Source: Isoptericola sp044389085
GTDB lineage: Bacteria; Actinomycetota; Actinomycetes; Actinomycetales; Cellulomonadaceae
Direction: 5' to 3'
NCBI RefSeq assembly: GCF_044389085.1
Contig: NZ_JBIRXP010000003.1
Location: forward strand, 124,001-188,000
DNA length: 64,000 bases
In this document: positions 31,487-39,562 of the stretch, one piece after another
Position numbering within the stretch: position 1 is the first letter of the stretch
How the letters are laid out: the number at the start of each line of letters is the position of its first letter
The notes under the pieces: generated by a model
What the model was told of the DNA's origin: nothing
Seen by the model: the letters and a program-made list of their open reading frames with translations, nothing else
Database searches by the model: none
Position numbers and translations under genes: made by a program

Positions 31487-32602
31487 ATGCCCAGGATGCC
31501 CAGGAAGCCCGGAGCCCGGACCCGCGGCGCCCGCACCGGCGTGGTCGGCGCGCTCGTCGCGCTCGCCCTGCTGGCCACGGCCGGCTGCGGCGTCGGCGAG
31601 CCCGCCGCGCCGCCCACGGTGACCGCCGCCCCGGACGTCACCGTGCCCAAGGCGGCGCCGCCCGACCCCGTGAAGCCGAAGCCCAGGCCGAAACCCGTGG
31701 TCTGGCCGCTCACCGGCCGGCCCACCGGGACGGCGAAGGTGCCGGCCCGCCCGGCCGTCGCGGTGAAGATCGAGAACTCCGAGCAGGCCCGGCCGCAGTC
31801 CGGGCTGCAGCAGGCGGACATCGTCTGGGAGCAGGTGGTCGAGGGCGGCATCTCCCGGTACGTGGCCGTGTACCACTCGAGGCTGCCCGGCACCGTCGGG
31901 CCCGTGCGGTCGGTACGCCCCATGGACCCCGCCATCGTCGCGCCGATGCACGGCATCCTGGCGTACTCCGGCGGGCAGCCGCCGTTCATCCGGGCCGTCG
32001 GGAAGGCCGGGGTGCAGTCCGTGACGATGGACGGCGGTGACCCCGGCTTCCGGCGCAGCGGCGACCGGGCCGCGCCGCACAACGTGTACGGGTCGGTGAA
32101 GGCGTTCGCGAAGCAGGCGAGCAAGAGCCGCGCCACGCCGCCGCCCGCGCAGTTCTCCTACGCCGCGAAGGTCGGGCAGGGCTCGGCCGCGAAGAACGAC
32201 CGCAAGGGGCACGTCGCCGAAGTCCGGCTCTCCCCGGCGCAGCGCACCGTGTGGCGGTGGAAGGACAGGACGAAGACGTACGCCCGCTACGACGGCTCAC
32301 GGCCGTCGACCTCCTCCGGCAACCAGCTGCGTGCCCGGAACGTGCTGATCCTCTCGGTGAAGATGAAGAACACGAGGTACCGCGACCCGAGCGGCGCGCC
32401 GGTCCCGGAGACGCAGATGGTGGGCAGCGGGAAGGGCGTGCTGCTCACCCGCGGCAAGGCGCTCGACGTGAGCTGGTCCAAGAAGAAGACCGGCAAGAAG
32501 CTCGTGCTCACGACCCGTGGCGGCGACCGGGTCACCCTCGACCCGGGCAACCTGTGGGTCGAGCTCGTGCCACGCGGGAGCGGGTCGTGGCGGGTGCGTT
32601 GA
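31487..32602 (+). CDS. DUF3048 (YerB-type) lipoprotein, copy 1
   Basis: A 371-residue secreted lipoprotein. The signal peptide ends in lipobox ATAGC (Cys about residue 36), then a Pro/Lys-rich linker, then the DUF3048 N-terminal domain (KIENSEQARPQSGLQQADIVWEQVVEGG, RSVRPMD and MHGILAYSGGQPPF) and a C-terminal beta domain ending LDPGNLWVELVPRGSGSW. Function of the family is unknown; YerB in Bacillus is a lipoprotein of unclear role. GGAGG lies upstream of ATG 31487; ATG 31496 is an alternative. The next gene is a close paralogue. Confidence 0.88.
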   Translation: MPRMPRKPGARTRGARTGVVGALVALALLATAGCGVGEPAAPPTVTAAPDVTVPKAAPPDPVKPKPRPKPVVWPLTGRPTGTAKVPARPAVAVKIENSEQARPQSGLQQADIVWEQVVEGGISRYVAVYHSRLPGTVGPVRSVRPMDPAIVAPMHGILAYSGGQPPFIRAVGKAGVQSVTMDGGDPGFRRSGDRAAPHNVYGSVKAFAKQASKSRATPPPAQFSYAAKVGQGSAAKNDRKGHVAEVRLSPAQRTVWRWKDRTKTYARYDGSRPSTSSGNQLRARNVLILSVKMKNTRYRDPSGAPVPETQMVGSGKGVLLTRGKALDVSWSKKKTGKKLVLTTRGGDRVTLDPGNLWVELVPRGSGSWRVR

Positions 32603-32680
32603 CGCCGGATCGGGGGTCTTGCGGCCTACGGTGAGCACGTGTGACCGCGCGCACAGCCCCGCGTCCCCGGGAGGACCCGC

Positions 32681-33742
32681 ATGACCGCCACGCCCCGCCC
32701 GACCCGCGCCCGGCGCGCCGCGACGCTGGCCGTCGCCGCCGCCCTGGCGCTCGCGGCCTGCTCGTCCGGGGGGTCGCAGACGCCGGCCGTCACGCCGGGG
32801 AGCACCGCCGACAAGGGCGCCCCGCCGTCGCCCACGATGCCGTCGGCCTGGCCGCTGACGGGGGTGCGGTCGGACGACGTGGCCGCCCGGCCGGCGCTCG
32901 CCGTGAAGATCGAGAACGCGCCCGAGGCGCGCCCGCAGACCGGTCTCGAGGACGCGGACCTGGTCTGGGAGGAGGTCGTCGAGGGAGGGATCACGCGGTT
33001 CGTCGCGGTCTACCACTCGAAGCTCCCGGAGGCGGTGGAGCCCGTGCGCTCGGTGCGTCCCATGGACCCCGACGTCGTCGCGCCGATGCACGGCATCCTG
33101 GCGTACTCCGGCGGCCAGCCGCCCTTCATCGAGGCCGTGGACAGGTCCGGCACCCAGTCGGTGATCCTGGACCGCGGCGACGCGGGCTTCACCCGCGACC
33201 CCGAGCGTGCGGCGCCGCACAACGTCGTCGGGGACCCGCAGGCGTTCCTCGACCAGGCCGACGCCGACCGCGCGGTGCCGCCGTCCGCCCAGTTCCGCAA
33301 CTCCGGTGCCGCGGGCGAGGGCACGGCAGCGGTGGACGGGACGAAGACGGCCACGCTCGACGTCACCCTCAGCCCTGCGCAGCGCAGCGTCTGGGACTGG
33401 TCCGGCAAGCAGAAGAAGTGGCTGCGCAGCGAGGGGTCGCGCGAGTCCGTCTCGTCGTCGGGGAAGCGGCACGCCGCCACGAACGTGCTCGCGCTGTCCG
33501 TCGACGTCGTGGACACGAAGTACAAGGACCCGGCAGGGGCCCCGGTCCCGAAGGCCGAGCTGATCGGCAAGGGCAAGGGGGTGCTGGCGTCCGCGGGCAG
33601 GACGGTGCCCGTGCAGTGGTCGAAGAAGGACCAGGCGTCCCCGGTCGAGCTGACCCGCGACGGCGAGCCCGTCGAGCTCGACCCCGGCAGCACGTGGATC
33701 GAGCTCGTCCCGAAGGACGGCGGGAGCTGGAAGGCCTCCTGA
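32681..33742 (+). CDS. DUF3048 (YerB-type) lipoprotein, copy 2
   Basis: A 353-residue paralogue of the preceding gene, in tandem after 78 bp. The lipobox is ALAAC (Cys about residue 27). The DUF3048 core is nearly superimposable on copy 1 (KIENAPEARPQTGLEDADLVWEEVVEGG, VRSVRPMDPDVVAPMHGIL), while the signal peptides and the C-terminal halves have diverged. GGGAGGACC precedes the ATG. The arrangement is a tandem duplication; whether the two have separate roles cannot be told. It converges on the propeller-protein gene. Confidence 0.88.
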   Translation: MTATPRPTRARRAATLAVAAALALAACSSGGSQTPAVTPGSTADKGAPPSPTMPSAWPLTGVRSDDVAARPALAVKIENAPEARPQTGLEDADLVWEEVVEGGITRFVAVYHSKLPEAVEPVRSVRPMDPDVVAPMHGILAYSGGQPPFIEAVDRSGTQSVILDRGDAGFTRDPERAAPHNVVGDPQAFLDQADADRAVPPSAQFRNSGAAGEGTAAVDGTKTATLDVTLSPAQRSVWDWSGKQKKWLRSEGSRESVSSSGKRHAATNVLALSVDVVDTKYKDPAGAPVPKAELIGKGKGVLASAGRTVPVQWSKKDQASPVELTRDGEPVELDPGSTWIELVPKDGGSWKAS

Positions 33743-33788
33743 GGGCGACGCCCGCGTTCACGATGCCGCCCGGCCGAGGCTCGCCGTC

Positions 33789-35411
33789 TCAGCCAAGGCC
33801 GTGCGGGACGCCGTCGTAGGCCGCCACCACGTGCCCGTCGACCGACTGCAACCGCTCGAGGTATCCCTGTCCCTCCCGCTGCCACACCGTGCTGCCGTCG
33901 CGCAGGTCGAGGGTGACCAGGCGGTGGCGCGCGCCGTCGCCGCCGATCCCGACCAGGAGCCGCGTGCCGTCCGTGACGGCGCCGGCGACCCAGTCGCCCG
34001 AGCCGTAGCCAGACGGGCGCAGCAGGTCCTCGCGCACCCAGACCTCCGTGCCGGTCGCGGCGTCGAGCGCGACCAAGGCGTCGCCGTCCTGCACGACGAC
34101 CACGCCAGAGACGCGGGCAAGCACGCCGCCGGGCTCGGGGACGGGGGCGCTCCACGCCTCGTCGCCGTCCGCACCGACGGCGGCGAGCCGGAACTGCCCT
34201 CCGGCCGTCCCCGCCCCGGCGAGCACCAGGTAAGGGCCGTCGGGGTCGTCGTCCACCGTCGGGGGGATGAGGAAGCCGGGCAGCGTGGTGACGACGTCTC
34301 CGTCGCGGCCGAGCACCGTGCTCTCCTCGCCCACGACGACGGTGCCCCCGCCGGGCAGGGGCCGCGCCCAGGCGCCGCCGGACCCGGTGTCGACGACGAC
34401 GCCGTCGGAGGTGACGAGCACCGCGGCGCCGCACACGGAGAGGGTGACGAGCGACGACGTCGCGCTGACCGAGGGCGAGAGAATCAGCTCGGGGTCGGAG
34501 CCCTGGTCCTGCGTCATCCCGCACTGCGCGAGGTCCTGCGGCCGCAGCTGCAGGGACGCCTCGCCGCGCAGCTCGCCGGTGAGCGCGTCCTCGACGCGGA
34601 GCGTCGGGTCCTCCCACCCGTCGGCGCGGAGCCGGCCGAGGGTGTCCGCGTCGGGCAGGTCGTCCGACGGCCATGGTGCGGAGGTGTCCGTGATCCCCTC
34701 GACGACGGCGAGCGCGCCCCCGCCGGCAGGCACCACCACGGGGGCTTCGCCCGGCGTGGCGCCCGTGCCGTCGTCGTACGGGTCGGCCCGTGCGGGGCCG
34801 ATCGATCGTTCCCCGACGACGGTGCCGGTGGCGTCGAGCACCGTGACCGTGCGGTCGTCTCCGTCGCCGCTGAGGCAGACCACGACGTCGGCCGGCGGGC
34901 CGAGGTCGATCGGGTAGCCCTCCTGCGGGCCGCACGTCGGGTACGTCCCGATCTCGCGGTGCCACACCTCCTCACCGGTGCCGGCGTCGAGCGCCGACAC
35001 GGACGTAGCGTCGGTCGTGAGCAGAGTCCCGCCGGAGAGCGCCACCAGGGCGCCGCTGGCATTCGCGAGGTCCCACGTCTCGGCCAGCGGCTCGGAGAGG
35101 TTGCCGACGGCACCAGGCAGTCCCTGCACCGCCTCGGCGCGCAACCGCTCGGCCCGGGCGTCGAGCAGACCGGGGGCGACGACGGCGGTGGCTGCGGCCA
35201 CCACGACGACGGCGGTGCCGGCGGCCACGGCGGCGCGTCCGCGGCGGGACAGGGTGCGCCAGCGGGCGCGACCGCGCTCGCGCAAGCGGGAGAGGAGCCG
35301 CGGGCCCGGCTCGGCGTCGTCCGCGGCGGACCCCGACATGTCCTCCGGCTCGTCGTCCGGGACGAGCTCGAAGGTGGTCATCGGCTCGGGGCGACGGAAC
35401 CTCGGCGGCAT
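33789..35411 (-). CDS. Membrane-anchored PQQ-type beta-propeller protein
   Basis: A 540-residue protein with a cytoplasmic N-terminus (about 1-60, acidic then basic), one transmembrane helix (about 62-82, AAVAAGTAVVVVAAATAVVA) and a large external propeller. Blades show PQQ-like repeats such as VSALDAGTGEEVWHREIG, LVALDAATGTEVWVREDL and LVTLDLRDGSTVWQREG. No catalytic quinoprotein residues were recognised, so a structural or binding role like BamB or PQQ-binding-like proteins is more likely than dehydrogenase activity. TAGCCT lies 6 bp before ATG 35411. Confidence 0.82.
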   Translation of the reverse strand: MPPRFRRPEPMTTFELVPDDEPEDMSGSAADDAEPGPRLLSRLRERGRARWRTLSRRGRAAVAAGTAVVVVAAATAVVAPGLLDARAERLRAEAVQGLPGAVGNLSEPLAETWDLANASGALVALSGGTLLTTDATSVSALDAGTGEEVWHREIGTYPTCGPQEGYPIDLGPPADVVVCLSGDGDDRTVTVLDATGTVVGERSIGPARADPYDDGTGATPGEAPVVVPAGGGALAVVEGITDTSAPWPSDDLPDADTLGRLRADGWEDPTLRVEDALTGELRGEASLQLRPQDLAQCGMTQDQGSDPELILSPSVSATSSLVTLSVCGAAVLVTSDGVVVDTGSGGAWARPLPGGGTVVVGEESTVLGRDGDVVTTLPGFLIPPTVDDDPDGPYLVLAGAGTAGGQFRLAAVGADGDEAWSAPVPEPGGVLARVSGVVVVQDGDALVALDAATGTEVWVREDLLRPSGYGSGDWVAGAVTDGTRLLVGIGGDGARHRLVTLDLRDGSTVWQREGQGYLERLQSVDGHVVAAYDGVPHGLG

Positions 35412-35417
35412 GGCCGG

Positions 35418-35423
35418 AGGCTA
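35418..35423 (-). promoter_or_regulatory. Probable -10 box of propeller-protein gene
   Basis: TAGCCT on the minus strand, 6 bp before ATG 35411. Confidence 0.5.
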
Positions 35424-35509
35424 CCCGTCCCGGCGCGTCGGGGACGCCGACGCTCTCGTCGCGGTCGGGTGAGAGTCCTCGGTCCGGGGTCGAGGTGGCC
35501 CCCGCCGGC

Positions 35510-36502
35510 TCAGAAGGCGTACGGGAAGCGCGACCAGTCGGGGTCGCGCTTCTCGAGGAACGCGTCGCGGCCCTCCACGGCCTCGTCGGTGAGGTAGGCG
35601 AGGCGCGTCGCCTCCCCGGCGAAGACCTGCTGGCCCATGAGTCCGTCGTCGGCGAGGTTGAACGCGAACTTCAGCATCCGCACGGCCTGCGGGGACTTGC
35701 CCGCGATGGTGCGCGCGTACTCGATCGCCAGGCCCTCGAGGTCGTCGTGGTCGGCCACCTCGTTGACGCCGCCCCAGCGCTCGGCGTCGTCGGCGGAGTA
35801 CTCGCGGGCGAGGAAGAAGATCTCCCGCGCACGCTTCTGCCCCACCTGCCGGGCGAGGTAGGCGGAGCCGTAGCCGCCGTCGAACGAGCCGACGTCCGCG
35901 TCGGTCTGCTTGAACCGCCCGTGCTGGCGGCAGGCGATCGACAGGTCCGCCACGACGTGCAGGGAGTGCCCGCCGCCCGCCGCCCAGCCGTCGACGACGG
36001 CGATGACGACCTTCGGCATGGTGCGGATGAGGCGCTGCACCTCGAGGATGTGCAGGCGCCCGGCGCGGGCCGGGTCGACCGCGTCGGCGGTCTCGCCCAG
36101 GACCTCGCCGCCGCCGGCAGGGTCCTCGACGGCGGTCGTGTACTGGTAGCCGGAGCGGCCACGGATGCGCTGGTCGCCGCCGGAGCAGAACGCCCAGCCG
36201 CCGTCCTTCGGTGACGGGCCGTTGCCGGTGAGCAGCACCGTGCCGACGTCGGAGGTCATGCGGGCGTGGTCGAGCACCCGGTACAGCTCGTCGACGGTGT
36301 GCGGGCGGAAAGCGTTGCGCACCTCGGGGCGGTCGAACGCGACGCGGACCACCGGCAGGTCGCGCACGACGGCGCCGTCGGCGTCGCGCTCCACGCCGCG
36401 GTGGTAGGTGAGGTCGGTGAGGCCCTCGAACCCGGCGACCTCGCGCCAGCGCGCGGGGTCGAAGGTGTGGGAGACGGTGCGGGGGAGGGGTGCGCTGCTC
36501 AC
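35510..36502 (-). CDS. menB: 1,4-dihydroxy-2-naphthoyl-CoA synthase
   Basis: Closes the naphthoate ring from o-succinylbenzoyl-CoA. A 330-residue crotonase-fold protein, with the usual long actinobacterial N-terminal extension. CoA and oxyanion-hole motifs are WAFCSGGDQRIRG (about residues 103-115) and VDGWAAGGGHSLHVVADLSIA (about 166-186); the active-site region is TDADVGSFDGGYGSAYLARQVG, and the C-terminus ends RDPDWSRFPYAF as in typical MenB. Its GTG overlaps the stop of the upstream transporter gene by 4 bp (GTGA), yet TAGGGT sits 6 bp upstream, so both coupling and an own promoter are possible. Confidence 0.96.
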   Translation of the reverse strand: MSSAPLPRTVSHTFDPARWREVAGFEGLTDLTYHRGVERDADGAVVRDLPVVRVAFDRPEVRNAFRPHTVDELYRVLDHARMTSDVGTVLLTGNGPSPKDGGWAFCSGGDQRIRGRSGYQYTTAVEDPAGGGEVLGETADAVDPARAGRLHILEVQRLIRTMPKVVIAVVDGWAAGGGHSLHVVADLSIACRQHGRFKQTDADVGSFDGGYGSAYLARQVGQKRAREIFFLAREYSADDAERWGGVNEVADHDDLEGLAIEYARTIAGKSPQAVRMLKFAFNLADDGLMGQQVFAGEATRLAYLTDEAVEGRDAFLEKRDPDWSRFPYAF

Positions 36503-37449
36503 GCCGTCACCCTAGTTCGTCCACGGCGGCGCCCGGCGCGCGACGACGACAGGCCCAGCGCGAGACCCGACGCCACGACGAGCGCTCCCGCGACGCCGTG
36601 CGCCGTCGGCGCCTCGACGCCGAGGGCGAGCGACGTCGCGAGGGCGGCCACCGGCATCAGACCGGCGAAGAGCCCGGCGCGGGCGGCGCCGACCCGCGCG
36701 AGCCCGGAGTACCAGAGCAGGAACGCGACCGCGGTGAGCACCACGGACAGGTAGGCCAGCGCGGCGAGCTCGGTGCCGTCGGGGACGGCGAGCAGGGGCC
36801 CGGGGGCGAGCAGGCCCAGCACCAGGAGCTGCGGGACCGCCGCGACGCAGGCGTACGTCGACACGCGGAGCGCGCCCAGGGCCGGCAGCAGCGGGACGGC
36901 GAGCAGCGAGAACGCGGCCTCGCACGCCAGCGCCCCGACGGCGAGCGCCAGCCCGAGCGGGTCGGCCGACCCGAGGCCCTCGACCAGCGCCACTCCGGCC
37001 GTCACGACAACGGCCGCGGCGAGCGTCCTGGGTGCCAGTCGGCGCTCGCGGACGGCCTGCGTCGCGGCGAGGACGACGGGAGTGGCGCCCACCACGGCGC
37101 CCACCAGCGAGGGCTCGGCGTGCCGGGTGGCGAGGACGACGAACGCGCTGAACCCGGTGAGGCCGGTGGCGGCCAGCGCCGCGAGACGGGCCGCCTGGCG
37201 CGGCGTGGGGAGCACGAACGCCACCCGCCGCCACCGCATCACCGCGAGCAGACAGAGGGCGGCGACGGCGTACCGGACGGCCTGCCCGCCGGCGAGGGGG
37301 TAGTCGGTGAGCGCCGCGGAGGCGGTGAACGACGCGCCGACGAGCGCCATCGCCGCCGCGCAACGGACGTACGCGGCCCGGAGGCCGTCGGCGCCGGACG
37401 GTGCGGTGGTCGCCGGCCCGGCGTCGACAGCGGGTGTCGAGGAGGTCAT
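36499..37449 (-). CDS. EamA/DMT-family membrane transporter
   Basis: A 316-residue protein with about ten helices in two EamA repeats (first around SFTASAALTDYPLAGGQAVRYAVAA, second around LLAVPLLPALGALRVSTYACV). The family exports amino acids, nucleosides or other small metabolites. The ATG at 37449 is chosen for a short cytoplasmic N-terminus. Divergent from a MocR regulator, its likely controller. Its stop overlaps the menB start (GTGA), which couples an exporter to a menaquinone gene; probably a chance arrangement. Confidence 0.87.
   Translation of the reverse strand: MTSSTPAVDAGPATTAPSGADGLRAAYVRCAAAMALVGASFTASAALTDYPLAGGQAVRYAVAALCLLAVMRWRRVAFVLPTPRQAARLAALAATGLTGFSAFVVLATRHAEPSLVGAVVGATPVVLAATQAVRERRLAPRTLAAAVVVTAGVALVEGLGSADPLGLALAVGALACEAAFSLLAVPLLPALGALRVSTYACVAAVPQLLVLGLLAPGPLLAVPDGTELAALAYLSVVLTAVAFLLWYSGLARVGAARAGLFAGLMPVAALATSLALGVEAPTAHGVAGALVVASGLALGLSSSRAGRRRGRTRVTA
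36509..36514 (-). promoter_or_regulatory. Probable -10 box of menB inside the upstream CDS
   Basis: TAGGGT on the minus strand, 6 bp before the menB GTG, lying within the last codons of the transporter gene. Confidence 0.5.
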
Positions 37450-37485
37450 GCCGACGACGCTACGGAGACGCTGGACCGGTGGGCA

Positions 37486-37516
37486 GGGCCAGTTCGTTGC
37501 TGGTTCACTGGGCCAG
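37486..37516. promoter_or_regulatory. Candidate MocR binding region: GGGCCAG direct repeats
   Basis: GGGCCAG occurs at 37486-37492 and 37510-37516, 24 bp apart in the same orientation, in the divergent gap between the DMT exporter and mocR. MocR regulators typically bind direct repeats; binding is inferred. Confidence 0.4.
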
Positions 37517-37564
37517 ACGGCGGAAGGCTCGCGCGCGGACGAGGCAGGACGGGGGCGGGAACAC

Positions 37565-38977
37565 ATGATCCGGCTGCAACCGGAGGACCTGCTGCTCGTC
37601 CTCGGCGCGCGCCCGCCGTCCGACGTCGGCGCCTGGCTGCGCGACGGGCTGCGCGACGCCGTCGCGTCGGGTCGGCTGGAGGCGGGCGCCGCGCTGCCGT
37701 CGTCACGGTCGGCGGCGGCGGGGCTGGGCGTCGCGCGGGGCACGGTGGCCGCGGCGGTGGACGAGCTCGTGGGGGAGGGCGTGCTGGAGAGCCGTCCGCG
37801 TTCGAGCGTCGTCGTCGCGGACCTCGCCCGGCACCCGGTCGGCGCGTCGTCCCGAGGAGGCCCCGCCGACGCGCCGCCCCGTCCGGCCAGCGTCGGCGCG
37901 CCGGACCCGGCCCTCTTCCCGAGGGCGGCCTGGGCGCGCGCCGTGCGCGACGCGGTGCGCGCGCTGCCCGACGCCGAGCTGGGCTACCCGGACCCGCAGG
38001 GGCTGCTCGGGCTGCGCGAAGCGCTCGCCGCGCACCTGCGGACGGCGCGCGCGGCCCCGGTCGAGGCCGAGGACGTGGTGATCGTGAGCGGGGTCGCGCA
38101 GGGGCTGGCGCTGCTCGGGGAGGTGCTCGCGGGCGGGAGCAGCGGGCGGCGCGTGGTCGTCGAGGACCCGGCGTCCCCCGGGGTCATCGAGCAGCTCCGG
38201 GACGCGGGGCTGGACGTCGTCCCCGTGCCCGTCGACGGCCGGGGGCTCCGGACCGACGCGCTGCCCGACGCCGCCGCGGCCGTCGTGACGCCCGCCCACC
38301 AGTTCCCCCTCGGCGTCGTCCTCGCGCCCGACCGGCGCCGGGAGCTGGTGGCATGGGCGCGCGACGGAGACCGCCTCGTGCTGGAGGACGACTACGACGC
38401 CGAGCTGCGCTACGACCGGCAGCCGGTGGGCGCGCTACGAGGCCTGGACCCGGAGCACGTCGCCCTGCTCGGCTCGGTGTCCAAGCTGCTGTCGCCGGCG
38501 CTGCGGCTGGGGTGGGTCGTGGCGCCGCCCGGGGTGCGGGAGGCGCTCGTGGACGCCAAGCGTCGGGCCGACCTCGGCTGCTCGGTGCCCGAGCAGGCCG
38601 CGTTCGCCCGGATGATCGAGAGCGGTGCGTACGCGCGGCACCTGCGCCGGGCCCGCCTCACGTATCGGCGTCGGCGCGGCCTCCTGCTGGACGCGCTGGC
38701 GCGGGAGGTGCCGCACCTCCCGGTGGAGGGGGTGGCCGCGGGCCTCCATCTCGTCGTGCGCCTGCCGGACGGCGACGCCGAGGCGCGGGCGGTCGCGGCC
38801 CTGCGGGGCGCCGGGGTCCCGGCCGATCCGCTGTCCGGCGCGTCGGCGCGGGCGGGCGCGTGGGGCGTCATCCTGGGCGCCGCGCGGGTGCAGGGTGCGG
38901 CCGTGCCGCGCGTCGTCGAGATCCTGGGCGCGGTCGTCACCCGGGGCGAGGTGTCGTTCGCTTCACCTCGCGAGTGA
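37565..38977 (+). CDS. MocR-type GntR/aminotransferase-fold regulator
   Basis: A 470-residue two-domain regulator. The GntR winged helix is at the N-terminus (about residues 20-85, LRDAVASGRLEAGAALPSSRSAAAGLGVARGTVAAAVDELVGEG), joined by an Ala/Pro-rich linker to a fold-type I aminotransferase domain. The PLP lysine is expected in GSVSKLLSPALRLGW, and the cofactor Asp in EDDYDAELRYDRQPVGAL. Such proteins sense PLP or amino-acid adducts. Divergent from a DMT exporter, its most likely target. The ATG at 37565 is chosen because the HTH then starts at the normal position. Confidence 0.9.
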   Translation: MIRLQPEDLLLVLGARPPSDVGAWLRDGLRDAVASGRLEAGAALPSSRSAAAGLGVARGTVAAAVDELVGEGVLESRPRSSVVVADLARHPVGASSRGGPADAPPRPASVGAPDPALFPRAAWARAVRDAVRALPDAELGYPDPQGLLGLREALAAHLRTARAAPVEAEDVVIVSGVAQGLALLGEVLAGGSSGRRVVVEDPASPGVIEQLRDAGLDVVPVPVDGRGLRTDALPDAAAAVVTPAHQFPLGVVLAPDRRRELVAWARDGDRLVLEDDYDAELRYDRQPVGALRGLDPEHVALLGSVSKLLSPALRLGWVVAPPGVREALVDAKRRADLGCSVPEQAAFARMIESGAYARHLRRARLTYRRRRGLLLDALAREVPHLPVEGVAAGLHLVVRLPDGDAEARAVAALRGAGVPADPLSGASARAGAWGVILGAARVQGAAVPRVVEILGAVVTRGEVSFASPRE

Positions 38978-38996
38978 AGTGTGCTTCGCTCGCGTC

Positions 38997-39104
38997 ATGG
39001 AGATCCGACGGGTGCGCACAGCCGTCGTGGCCCCCGTCGTCCTGGCCGACCTCGGGGTGCGCGTGCGTCGCGGGCGGCGCCTGCAGGTGAGCGACGGTGC
39101 GTAG
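38997..39104 (+). CDS. Possible small ORF, 35 aa
   Basis: An ATG-initiated frame of 35 residues (MEIRRVRTAVVAPVVLADLG...) lies 19 bp after mocR. It is basic with a short hydrophobic stretch. There is no clear ribosome-binding site or -10 box; an imperfect dyad CTTCAC/GTGAAG lies at 38961-38979. GCCGGGTCC and GGACCCGGC (39104-39112, 39147-39155) could form a weak hairpin after it. Not recognised; may be non-coding. Confidence 0.25.
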   Translation: MEIRRVRTAVVAPVVLADLGVRVRRGRRLQVSDGA

Positions 39105-39188
39105 CCGGGTCCGGGAGCTGCCTTCGGCCGCAGGCTTGACGCAGGCGGACCCGGCCGTCGACGTCCGACCCGACGAAGGAGTGGTCTG

Positions 39189-39548
39189 ATGGTGGTGCCC
39201 GTGGTGACGGCGATGGCGGTCGCGGTGATGGTGTGGCTCATCACGCGCGCTGCCGCGCGGGGGCACCTCACCGCCAACGGTGCGATCGGCATCCGGACGC
39301 CCGCCACCCAGCGCTCCGAGGAGGCGTGGGTCGTCGGTCATCGGGCGGCACTGCCCGTCGTGGCGTGGGGAGGGGCGGTCGTCGTCGTCGCGTCGGTCGT
39401 GGTCCTCGTGGGCGCGTTCCTCACGGCGCAGCACACGGAGGTGGCGGGACTCGTGCTGCTCGTCGTCGACATCGCCCTCACGGTGGTCGCCGGCGTCGTC
39501 GCCCACCGTGCTGCCGCGCGGGTGCCCGCACGGCACGGCACCGACTGA
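39189..39548 (+). CDS. SdpI-family membrane protein
   Basis: A 119-residue protein with three transmembrane helices (about 3-20, 58-78, 85-105). The conserved SdpI segment is present: NGAIGIRTPATQRSEEAWVVGHRAA (about residues 31-55). SdpI of Bacillus gives immunity against the SdpC toxin, but no toxin gene is adjacent, and most actinobacterial members are of unknown role. GAAGGAG lies about 7 bp before ATG 39189. It converges on the BCCT gene. Confidence 0.85.
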   Translation: MVVPVVTAMAVAVMVWLITRAAARGHLTANGAIGIRTPATQRSEEAWVVGHRAALPVVAWGGAVVVVASVVVLVGAFLTAQHTEVAGLVLLVVDIALTVVAGVVAHRAAARVPARHGTD

Positions 39549-39562
39549 CCGCCGAGCGGCCT

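Noticed and set aside
38961..38979. CTTCAC-N7-GTGAAG dyad as a Rex-like site
   Set aside because: Wrong arms and spacing for Rex, and it overlaps the 3' end of mocR; no target promoter is clear.
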